Below are positions 1 through 6,217 of a stretch of DNA of 12,343 bases, piece after piece. Made by a program: the position numbers and the translations under genes. Each line of letters starts with the position of its first letter. Position 1 is the stretch's first letter. The notes beneath the pieces are model-generated. The model was not told the origin of the DNA. It saw only the letters and a program-made list of their open reading frames with translations, and made no database searches. This DNA comes from Thiotrichaceae bacterium (GTDB lineage Bacteria; Pseudomonadota; Gammaproteobacteria; Thiotrichales; Thiotrichaceae), in assembly GCA_026992705.1 (NCBI GenBank), contig JALWYT010000284.1:1-12343 (forward strand). Direction: 5' to 3'.

Positions 1-12
1 ACTTGAGTAGGG

Positions 13-18
13 TCTCCT
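13..18 (-). promoter_or_regulatory. Possible ribosome binding site for a gene beyond the left edge
   Basis: Read on the minus strand, AGGAGA lies 13 bases downstream of the secF stop codon, followed by 12 bases to the window edge. It resembles a strong Shine-Dalgarno sequence and would suit a minus-strand gene starting just outside the window, which would then be co-transcribed with secF. No start codon is visible, so this is an inference from motif and position only. Confidence 0.3.
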
Positions 19-31
19 GAAATAAAAAGTA

Positions 32-964
32 TTATGGCATGTGTTCTAATTCATTATCATCTTTTTCTGGCGGGAGTAGAGCTTCTTTAGTCACACCCAT
101 CATTAAGAGTGAGCTACTTGCAATATAAATTGATGAATAAGTACCAATAATAACACCAACAATCATTGCAAGGGAAAAGTTATGGATAATTTGTCCACCA
201 AAAATGAATAAGGCAATTAAAACAATCAATGTTGTCAATGAAGTAACCAGTGTTCTTGAAAGTGTGTCATTAATTGAAATATTAACAACTTCTTCAGCTT
301 CTTTCTTTAAATATTTTCGGAAGTTTTCACGGATTCGGTCAAAAACCACAATAGTATCATTGAGTGAATAGCCAATAATTGCTAAAATTGCAGCAAGTAC
401 TGTCAAATCAAATTCAATTTCTGTGATTGAAAAGAAGCCTAATGTAATAACGACGTCATGAATTAAAGCTAAAATTGCACCACCTGAAAAACGTAGTTCA
501 AACCGTAAGGCGACATAGATAAGAATACCAATCAGTGCATATAACATGGCAAGACCACCGTCTTCTTTTAATTCTTCACCGATTTGAGCCCCAAGGTTAT
601 CGCCACGTTTTTTTACTACATTGGCATTATCCGCTTGCAATATGGACATGACATTTTCAATAATTTTGTCTCTTTCAGCACCTTCTTGTGGCGCAAGACG
701 GATAATAATATCCTTGGATGTACCAAAGTGTTGTACCATCGCATCTTTAAAACCTGCATTTGTAAGTAAGTTTCGAATATTTTCAGGCTCAACACTATCT
801 GGATAGGTAACTTCAATAAGAGCACCACCCGTAAAGTCTAAACCAAGGTTAAGTCCTTTATAAATCAATGAACCAATCGAGATAACAATTAAGAAAATTG
901 ATAGGGAAACCGCGGCTTTTTGTACTCTCATGAAGTTAATAATTTTTTTGTTCTTTGTATTCAT
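32..964 (-). CDS. secF: Protein translocase subunit SecF
   Basis: SecF is the smaller partner of SecD in the inner-membrane SecDF complex, which uses the proton gradient to pull secreted proteins through SecYEG on the periplasmic side. The 310-residue product has a first membrane segment at about residues 16-35, the family motif LDFTGG at 42-47, a periplasmic domain, and a C-terminal bundle of hydrophobic segments with the conserved YSLNDTIVVFDRIRE stretch. E. coli SecF is 323 residues. I place the start at the ATG at 964 because it has GGTGA seven bases upstream and leads into MNTKNKK. A TTG at 979 would add five residues, directly abutting the secD stop. It lies 15 bases after secD, clearly in the same transcript. 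Identification is secure. Confidence 0.97.
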   Translation of the reverse strand: MNTKNKKIINFMRVQKAAVSLSIFLIVISIGSLIYKGLNLGLDFTGGALIEVTYPDSVEPENIRNLLTNAGFKDAMVQHFGTSKDIIIRLAPQEGAERDKIIENVMSILQADNANVVKKRGDNLGAQIGEELKEDGGLAMLYALIGILIYVALRFELRFSGGAILALIHDVVITLGFFSITEIEFDLTVLAAILAIIGYSLNDTIVVFDRIRENFRKYLKKEAEEVVNISINDTLSRTLVTSLTTLIVLIALFIFGGQIIHNFSLAMIVGVIIGTYSSIYIASSSLLMMGVTKEALLPPEKDDNELEHMP

Positions 965-979
965 AGTAGGTTCACCCAA

Positions 980-2830
980 TTAAATAGACAGCATTTTAAC
1001 ACGACGATTACCATAAACTTTGTTAATAATCGCTCGTGTCACCATAATTGCTGTAAACATGGAAGAGAGTATGCCAATTGCCAAAGTAACGGCGAAACCT
1101 TTAATTGGTCCTGTACCGAAAGCATAAAGCACGATAGCGGCAATTAAGGTCGTAATATTTGCATCAGCGATGGTTGATACAGCCCGTTCATAGCCTAATT
1201 TAATCGCAGTTTGTGGTGTAACGCCATTTCTTAGTTCTTCTTTTATCCGTTCATAAATCAATACATTGGCATCCACTGCCATACCAACGGTCAAAACGAT
1301 ACCGGCAATACCTGGTAAGGTGAGTGTGGCTTGCATAACTGATAATGCAGCAACAATTAATACAAGATTAAGCGTTAAAGCAACATTCGCAACTAAGCCA
1401 AAGACTTTATAATAAATAGCCATAAAGATTAGTACAAGGATAAAGCCAATCTTTACAGAAGTATAACCATGATCAATGTTTTCTTGTCCAAGGCTAGGAC
1501 CAACAGTACGTTCTTCAACAATATATACAGGAGCAGCTAAGGCACCAGCACGGAGTAATAAAGCAAGATTTCTAGATTCTTTAGGAGAGTCTAAACCTGT
1601 AATTTGGAAACGTTTGCTAAGTTCTTCTTGAATACGAGCAACATTGATCACTTCTTCAGTTGTAACTTTTTCAGTGACTTGTTTACCATTAATAATGCGA
1701 GTATTGATTTTCGTTTCAATAAAGACAACTGCCATTAATTTTTTTACGTTAGCTCGAGTAGCTTTAGCAAATTTTTTAGCACCTTTACTATCAAGTGTAA
1801 TACTAACAGCAGGTTTGCCATTTTCATCAAAAGTAGCAGAAGCATCAATGATACTATCACCTTCTAGCATAACTTGACGCTTTAACAAAATGGGGTTCCC
1901 ATTTCGCTCTTTATACAGTTTACTCCCGATGGGAATACGCCCTGTAGACTTTGCCTGGAATGGATTATTTTGCTCATCTACCATGCGGAATTCAAGTGTT
2001 GCAGTAGCACCTAAGATTTCTTTTGCTCGACCTGTATCTTGTACACCAGGGAGCTGTACTACAATTCTATCCAAGCCTTGTTGTTGGATAATGGGTTCTG
2101 ATACACCCAATTCATTTACCCGTTTACGCAAAGTGACAATATTTTGTTTGATCGCAAATCGCTTAATGCTAGTGAGTGTTTGATTATTCAACTGTGCTTG
2201 AACAATAAATCCAGTGGTATCTAATTTTATATCTAATTGCTGGCGATATTCTGAAAGGATTTTATTAAATGCTTGTTTTGCAGTATTAGTATCTTTAAAT
2301 TTTGCAATAATCATATTGTCTTTGCGAGCGACTAAACTGTAGCGGATAGATTTTTGACGCAGTAAATCTTTAATATCACGAACAATAGGGTTTAAGTTTT
2401 TATCAATAACCGCAGAAGTATCAACCTCCATCAAGAAGTGCACGCCACCGCGTAAGTCTAAGCCTAAATACATCGGATCAGCACTTAAACTACGCAACCA
2501 TTTTGGCGTTGCAGGAGCGAGGTTTAATGCCACTGTATAATCTTTACCAAGTTCTGATTTAATAATATCAGCCGCTTCCAGTTGAATACTTGGCTGTTCA
2601 AATCGTACAAGTAGCTGATTGTTTTCAAATTCGATTGCTTTTTTTGGAAGCTTGTTAACATCAAGTAAATTGCTAATACGCTTTGATAAAGTATCATCAA
2701 TTATTTGTTCATCAGTTGGTGTAATTTGTATAGCAGGGTCAGATGGGTAGAGGTTAGGTAATGCAAAAATGGCACTAATTATAATAACAGTAATAATTAG
2801 CAAATATTTCCATAGAGGATATCGATTCAT
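980..2830 (-). CDS. secD: Protein translocase subunit SecD
   Basis: SecD works with SecF and YajC at the SecYEG channel, its large periplasmic domain binding emerging substrates. From the ATG at 2830 the protein starts MNRYPLWKYLL, almost the same as the E. coli SecD N-terminus, and has 616 residues against 615 in E. coli. A first membrane segment (about 9-24) is followed by ALPNLYPSDPA, the periplasmic head with LGLDLRGGVHF, and five C-terminal hydrophobic segments (roughly 455-605) carrying GMAVDANVLIYERIKEE. The frame stays open upstream to a TTG at 2908, but the extra 26 residues do not resemble SecD and would overlay non-coding sequence. The ribosome binding site is weak (GGGA nine bases upstream). 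A 246-bp gap separates it from yajC, far more than in E. coli, and holds a large inverted repeat. Confidence 0.97.
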   Translation of the reverse strand: MNRYPLWKYLLIITVIIISAIFALPNLYPSDPAIQITPTDEQIIDDTLSKRISNLLDVNKLPKKAIEFENNQLLVRFEQPSIQLEAADIIKSELGKDYTVALNLAPATPKWLRSLSADPMYLGLDLRGGVHFLMEVDTSAVIDKNLNPIVRDIKDLLRQKSIRYSLVARKDNMIIAKFKDTNTAKQAFNKILSEYRQQLDIKLDTTGFIVQAQLNNQTLTSIKRFAIKQNIVTLRKRVNELGVSEPIIQQQGLDRIVVQLPGVQDTGRAKEILGATATLEFRMVDEQNNPFQAKSTGRIPIGSKLYKERNGNPILLKRQVMLEGDSIIDASATFDENGKPAVSITLDSKGAKKFAKATRANVKKLMAVVFIETKINTRIINGKQVTEKVTTEEVINVARIQEELSKRFQITGLDSPKESRNLALLLRAGALAAPVYIVEERTVGPSLGQENIDHGYTSVKIGFILVLIFMAIYYKVFGLVANVALTLNLVLIVAALSVMQATLTLPGIAGIVLTVGMAVDANVLIYERIKEELRNGVTPQTAIKLGYERAVSTIADANITTLIAAIVLYAFGTGPIKGFAVTLAIGILSSMFTAIMVTRAIINKVYGNRRVKMLSI

Positions 2831-2950
2831 TGTTAGCGTCCCAATTATTAGGTTCTGGGTATTTTTTAGTCGAAAAAAGCAAGAGTATATCGCCTTAAGC
2901 TTAAGCAATCATGAAAGTTAAAGTTTAACCTGAATCCGTACAGTTTATAT

Positions 2951-3060
2951 GTAAGCTGGTAAGTGATTGATTATTCGGGCTTAGGCAGCAGAGATGCTGC
3001 CTTAGAGCTTACATGGATGTATTTACAGCGTCCCGAATAATCAATTACTTACCAGCTTGC
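2951..3060. repeat. Nested inverted-repeat element between yajC and secD
   Basis: The outer arms at 2951-2979 and 3032-3060 are reverse complements over 29 positions with only two exceptions (2952/3059 and 2965/3046). Both exceptions would be G-U pairs in a plus-strand RNA and C-A mismatches in the minus-strand mRNA. The 52-base interior contains a perfect 7-bp hairpin (2984-2990 with 2995-3001, loop GAGA) and a smaller ACAT/ATGT hairpin around 3011-3020. No open reading frame or transposase is present and no clean target-site duplication is visible. It could be a MITE-like or REP/BIME-like element, or a structured part of the yajC-secD mRNA that alters stability or processing. The structure is read directly; its role is unknown. 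Confidence 0.85.
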
Positions 3061-3075
3061 TACAGAGTAGTTACA
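3047..3075 (+). repeat. Dispersed repeat, copy 1 (after yajC)
   Basis: This 29-base stretch begins ACTTACCAGCTT and ends AGAGTAGTTACA. It matches 28 of 29 bases of the segment at 4996-5034 read on the minus strand, once a 1-base and a 9-base insertion in that copy are allowed. It overlaps the right arm of the nested inverted repeat and ends one base beyond the yajC stop codon (antisense to that gene). Such similarity over two blocks is unlikely to be chance, so the two are probably related copies of one mobile or regulatory element. Confidence 0.7.
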
Positions 3076-3076
3076 T

Positions 3077-3406
3077 CTATAAATTCTTCATTGTTCCCTT
3101 CGGCATTACAGCTGCAATGGCTTGTTTTTGCACACGAATATTTGTGCCTTCTGCGACTTTGATTTCAACCAAGTTATCACCAATTGCTGTGATTTTACCG
3201 ATAATTCCGCCATTAGTAACAACTTCATTGCCTTTTGAAAGTGATGCAAGTAGTGCATTATGCTCTTTTTGCTTTTTTTGTTGAGGGCGAATAATCATAA
3301 AATACATAATGGCAAAGAAAACAATGATCATAATTAAAAATTCTAAACCACCACTTGCTTGTGGGGCAGGTGTGTTTGCATGTGCATCTGAAATGAAAAA
3401 GTTCAT
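3077..3406 (-). CDS. yajC: Sec translocon accessory subunit YajC
   Basis: YajC is a small single-span inner-membrane protein that associates with SecDF and, in some bacteria, with other membrane complexes. The 109-residue product starts MNFFISDAHA, has one membrane segment at about 23-39 ending in the family signature IIRPQQKKQKEH, and a small cytoplasmic domain with KGNEVVTNGGIIGKI and a C-terminal VMPKGTMK, all as in E. coli YajC (110 residues). I chose the ATG at 3406 because GGAG lies eight bases upstream and the family begins there. In-frame ATGs at 3424 and 3427 would add six or seven residues with no good ribosome binding site. It lies 34 bases downstream of epmA and upstream of secD, the conserved yajC-secD-secF order. 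Confidence 0.96.
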   Translation of the reverse strand: MNFFISDAHANTPAPQASGGLEFLIMIIVFFAIMYFMIIRPQQKKQKEHNALLASLSKGNEVVTNGGIIGKITAIGDNLVEIKVAEGTNIRVQKQAIAAVMPKGTMKNL

Positions 3407-3440
3407 TAAACTATCTCCGTTCATCATAAATGGGTGGGCA

Positions 3441-4391
3441 TTATGCCACTGACCAAGGAAAACTGATAACGTCTTGTATGTTTTTTTTATTAAGTTTTGC
3501 CATTAATACACGGTCTAAACCTAAAGCAACACCAGAACACATCGGCAATCCATATTGCATTGCTGCAATAAAGTATTGATCTTCAGGCATAATCGTTTGT
3601 TTATTTTGTTTTCGCTGTGCATTTTCCTGCTGTAAGACCTGCTGATTTTTAACAGCATCCTGCAATTCTTGATAGCCATTACCTAGCTCTAATGAACCGA
3701 TATAAACCTCAAAACGCTCTGCAACAGGAGGATTGTCTTCTCTAATCGTCGCTAATGCACTTTGTTGGCTGGGGTAATCATAAATAAACGTTAAACAATC
3801 CGTCGCAAATGTCGGTTCAATGCAATGAGTCATCAAAACATCAAGCTTGGTTGAATAATCCAGTTCGCCTTCAACGGTTAAGCCTTGCGATTGCATACAC
3901 TGCGATAATTCAATATCTGTCGCACAATGGGGATCAATGCTTAATGTTTCAAGGAAGGCTTGGCGATAGCTTAATTTGTGTGATTTGCCTTTAAGTTGGG
4001 GAATAAGCTCTAGCAACAAGCTTTCCACTTCTTGCATTAAATCATGATAGCTAAAATCAAGGCGATACCATTCTAATAAGCTAAATTCAGGATTGTGGCG
4101 TGAGCCTGCTTCACCTGCTCGCCAAACTTTGCTGATTTGATAAATATCACCGACGTTAGCGGCGAGTAGGCGTTTCATTGGATACTCGGGTGAGGTATGC
4201 AAATAGCGTTTGTCAGTAGTATCCTCAATGCTAAAGCTCTCGATGTTTGGATCCGTATTAGCAAACTGTGAGAGAGCAGGGGTTTCCACTTCCATGACAT
4301 TTCGTGCTTGGAAAAAAGCACGAATATGTTGATTCATCGCAGCTCTTGCTTGCAGGGTTTCTTTTGTTGCAACAGGCATCCATGCTGTCAT
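3441..4391 (-). CDS. epmA: EF-P (R)-beta-lysine ligase EpmA (PoxA/GenX)
   Basis: EpmA is a shortened class II lysyl-tRNA synthetase paralogue that activates (R)-beta-lysine with ATP and joins it to Lys34 of EF-P instead of to tRNA. The 316-residue protein has the catalytic core only and lacks the N-terminal anticodon-binding OB domain of true LysRS (about 500 residues). Visible motifs are VMEVETPALS (32-41), TSPEY (66-70), a motif 2 block from R91 to R110 with HNPEFSLLEWYR, ERFEVYIGSLELGNGY (225-240) and motif 3 GVALGLDR (287-294). It starts nine bases after the efp stop, so enzyme and substrate protein are co-transcribed. In E. coli the two genes are apart. Its ribosome binding site is poor, which suggests translational coupling to efp. 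The start is not certain to within a few codons: an ATG four codons later is also possible. Confidence 0.96.
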   Translation of the reverse strand: MTAWMPVATKETLQARAAMNQHIRAFFQARNVMEVETPALSQFANTDPNIESFSIEDTTDKRYLHTSPEYPMKRLLAANVGDIYQISKVWRAGEAGSRHNPEFSLLEWYRLDFSYHDLMQEVESLLLELIPQLKGKSHKLSYRQAFLETLSIDPHCATDIELSQCMQSQGLTVEGELDYSTKLDVLMTHCIEPTFATDCLTFIYDYPSQQSALATIREDNPPVAERFEVYIGSLELGNGYQELQDAVKNQQVLQQENAQRKQNKQTIMPEDQYFIAAMQYGLPMCSGVALGLDRVLMAKLNKKNIQDVISFPWSVA

Positions 4392-4400
4392 TTGGCAATC

Positions 4401-4970
4401 TTAACTTTTTACCCGAGCAACATATTCACCTGTGCGAGTATCAATTTTCAAAACATCATTTTCTTCAATAAATAATGGTACTTTGATGACTGCACCTGTT
4501 TCCACCGTAGCGGGCTTTGTTGCTCCTTGAGCAGTATCTCCACGCACACCAGGGTCGCATTTGGAAATTTTCAACTCAACAAAATTCGGTGGCGTGACCG
4601 TTAAGGGAGCTCCATTCCATAAAGTAATTTGGTAGCTTTCTTGTTCTTTTAACCAGTTTATCGCATCGCCAACGGCAGCTCTGCTAGCGGGTAGTTGTTC
4701 ATAAGTCACAGGATCCATGAAATACCAAAACTCGCCATCGGTGTATAAATAATCCATATCCACTTCAGTTACGTCCGCTGCTTCGACGCTTTCACCGGAT
4801 TTCCATGTTTTATCAATCACACGACCTGTTTTGAGGTTTTTGATTTTAGTACGATTAAAGGCTTGACCTTTCCCTGGTTTAACAAAATCATTTTCAACAA
4901 TTGTGTAAGGTTCACCGTCGATGATGATTTTTAGACCACTTCTAAATTCATTGGTGTTATATGATGCCAT
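4401..4970 (-). CDS. efp: Translation elongation factor P
   Basis: EF-P binds between the ribosomal P and E sites and relieves stalling at consecutive prolines. The 189-residue product (E. coli 188) shows the N-terminal KOW-like domain with the loop VKPGKGQAF. The lysine at residue 34 in PGKGQ is the position beta-lysylated in E. coli, consistent with epmA and epmB next door. Two OB domains follow, the last containing ETGAVIKVPLFIEENDVLKIDTRTGEY, the EF-P signature region. The start is supported by GGAG five bases upstream of the ATG at 4970. It heads a minus-strand run efp-epmA-yajC-secD-secF and faces epmB divergently. Identification and the predicted modified lysine are both secure by alignment with E. 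coli. Confidence 0.98.
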   Translation of the reverse strand: MASYNTNEFRSGLKIIIDGEPYTIVENDFVKPGKGQAFNRTKIKNLKTGRVIDKTWKSGESVEAADVTEVDMDYLYTDGEFWYFMDPVTYEQLPASRAAVGDAINWLKEQESYQITLWNGAPLTVTPPNFVELKISKCDPGVRGDTAQGATKPATVETGAVIKVPLFIEENDVLKIDTRTGEYVARVKS

Positions 4971-4995
4971 TGATACTCCATTTTCTAAATTAATG

Positions 4996-5034
4996 TGTAA
5001 CTACTCTGTCTAATGAGTAGCGAAGGTGGTAAGT
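4996..5034 (-). repeat. Dispersed repeat, copy 2 (upstream of efp)
   Basis: On the minus strand this begins ACTTACCACCTT, continues CGCTAC, and ends AGAGTAGTTACA, matching the copy at 3047-3075 at 28 of 29 aligned bases. It differs by one single-base insertion and a 9-base insertion (TCATTAGAC). The insertion turns the core into a 6-bp hairpin (5001-5006 with 5015-5020). It ends 25 bases before the efp start codon, so it lies in the efp leader or promoter. A TAGACA inside the inserted part resembles a -35 box, but no strong -10 follows it. Confidence 0.65.
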
Positions 5035-5098
5035 GTTATATCAGTGTTTAAAGCTTCATTTCCAATTTTCAAAACTAGTTTTAGTACCATGCTAAACC

Positions 5099-5126
5099 GT
5101 TACAATCCAACAAAGTTGCCTATAAT
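5099..5126 (+). promoter_or_regulatory. Probable epmB promoter
   Basis: A perfect TATAAT at 5121-5126 is preceded, 16 bases upstream, by GTTACA at 5099-5104 (four of six matches to TTGACA). Transcription would begin at about 5133, at the very ATG judged to be the epmB start, giving no or almost no leader. The sequence before that ATG shows no Shine-Dalgarno motif, which fits a leaderless message. This is a motif call only. Confidence 0.5.
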
Positions 5127-5133
5127 AACCGAA

Positions 5134-6150
5134 ATGTCTATGAAAAATCAGCCTTTAATCAAAACAGATAGCAAACAATCTTGGCAAAAACAATTAGCCA
5201 ATGCTTACCGCCAGCCAAATGATTTACTAAAAGCCTTGGATTTGCCTATTGATGCTACTCACTTCTCAGAACAAATTTGCCAACAATTTAGCTTATTAGC
5301 TCCGCAAGCCTATGTTGATAAAATTGAAAAAGGCAATTGGCATGATCCGTTATTGCGTCAAATTTTGCCACTTAATGATGAAATGCAAATTGTGGACGGT
5401 TTTCATTTTGACCCAGTAGGCGATGCAGAGGCAATGGTGGGGGAGGGGGTATTGCATAAATATCAAGGGAGAGTGTTGCTTGTAACAACAGGAGCTTGTG
5501 CCATTCATTGTCGCTATTGTTTTCGTCGCCATTTTCCTTATGCCGATGCGAATGCTGCCAAAGATAATTGGGCAAAAAGTTTGATCTATCTTGCGGAGAA
5601 TAAACGTATAGAAGAAGTCATTCTCAGCGGTGGTGATCCCTTGGTTTTATCGGATCAAAAATTACAAAATTTGTGCGAACAAATTACGGCGATTCCGCAT
5701 GTCAAACGCCTGAGAATCCACACAAGGTTGCCGATTGTCTTGCCTGATCGTATTAATCAGGACTTTTTACAGTGGTTTGAAAAACTAGATTGTCAAAAAA
5801 TAATTGTGCTGCATGTCAACCATGCTCAGGAGTTAGGAGTTGATGTGTCGAAAGTTTTATCAGACCTTTTTGCCATAAATACGCTACTTTTAAATCAAAG
5901 TGTATTATTACGCGGCGTGAATGATTCTGTGCTGGCGTTGTCTCAATTAAGTGAGAGCCTCGTTGAAAATCAGGTCATGCCCTATTATTTACATCTATTA
6001 GACCGTGTTCAAGGAGCAGCACATTTTGAGGTCAGTAGCAAGGAAGCTACAATGCTAATACGGCAATTACGTCAACAACTCCCTGGCTATATGATCCCTA
6101 AATTAGTACAAGAAATTGCAGGACAGCCATCGAAACAGCCTGTCGAATAA
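5134..6150 (+). CDS. epmB: EF-P modification lysine 2,3-aminomutase EpmB (YjeK)
   Basis: EpmB is a radical SAM, PLP-dependent enzyme that converts L-alpha-lysine to (R)-beta-lysine, the donor used by EpmA. From the ATG at 5134 the product has 338 residues (E. coli 342). The cluster-binding CxxxCxxC is C122, C126 and C129 within CAIHCRYCFRRHFPY, followed by SGGDPLVLSD. The C-terminal part has LLNQSVLLRGVND, VMPYYLHLLDRVQGAAHF and YMIPKLVQEIAGQPSK, where K323 is the likely PLP lysine. The frame is open further upstream to a GTG at 5026, but those 36 residues have no counterpart in E. coli EpmB and run through a repeat and the likely promoter. An ATG at 5140 is an alternative. Short family members of this length, next to efp, are EpmB rather than free lysine aminomutase. 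Confidence 0.95.
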   Translation: MSMKNQPLIKTDSKQSWQKQLANAYRQPNDLLKALDLPIDATHFSEQICQQFSLLAPQAYVDKIEKGNWHDPLLRQILPLNDEMQIVDGFHFDPVGDAEAMVGEGVLHKYQGRVLLVTTGACAIHCRYCFRRHFPYADANAAKDNWAKSLIYLAENKRIEEVILSGGDPLVLSDQKLQNLCEQITAIPHVKRLRIHTRLPIVLPDRINQDFLQWFEKLDCQKIIVLHVNHAQELGVDVSKVLSDLFAINTLLLNQSVLLRGVNDSVLALSQLSESLVENQVMPYYLHLLDRVQGAAHFEVSSKEATMLIRQLRQQLPGYMIPKLVQEIAGQPSKQPVE

Positions 6151-6217
6151 ATTTGGATAAGTCTCTTTTTATTTATTAATATACCACGAAGTATTAAAAC
6201 AATAAGCAACGTAAAAA

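Noticed and set aside
2894..2905. 12-bp perfect palindrome CTTAAGCTTAAG upstream of secD
   Set aside because: A few 12-bp palindromes are expected by chance in 12 kb, and it has no clear relation to a promoter.
2831..2908. In-frame extension of SecD to a TTG at 2908
   Set aside because: The 26 extra residues do not resemble SecD, whose family N-terminus (MNRYPLWKY) begins at 2830.
3475..3495. A AAA AAC slippery heptamer in an A-run near the 3' end of epmA
   Set aside because: The zero frame already gives the family C-terminus. A -1 shift would only swap a short tail, no stimulating structure is obvious, and A-runs are common in AT-rich genes.
5071..5082. 12-bp palindrome AAAACTAGTTTT as an operator
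   Set aside because: Chance alone gives such sites in a window this size. Its place upstream of the epmB promoter is suggestive but not enough for a feature.
5026..5133. In-frame extension of EpmB to a GTG at 5026
   Set aside because: It overlaps the dispersed repeat and the likely promoter, and the length and N-terminus of E. coli EpmB fit a start at 5134 or 5140.
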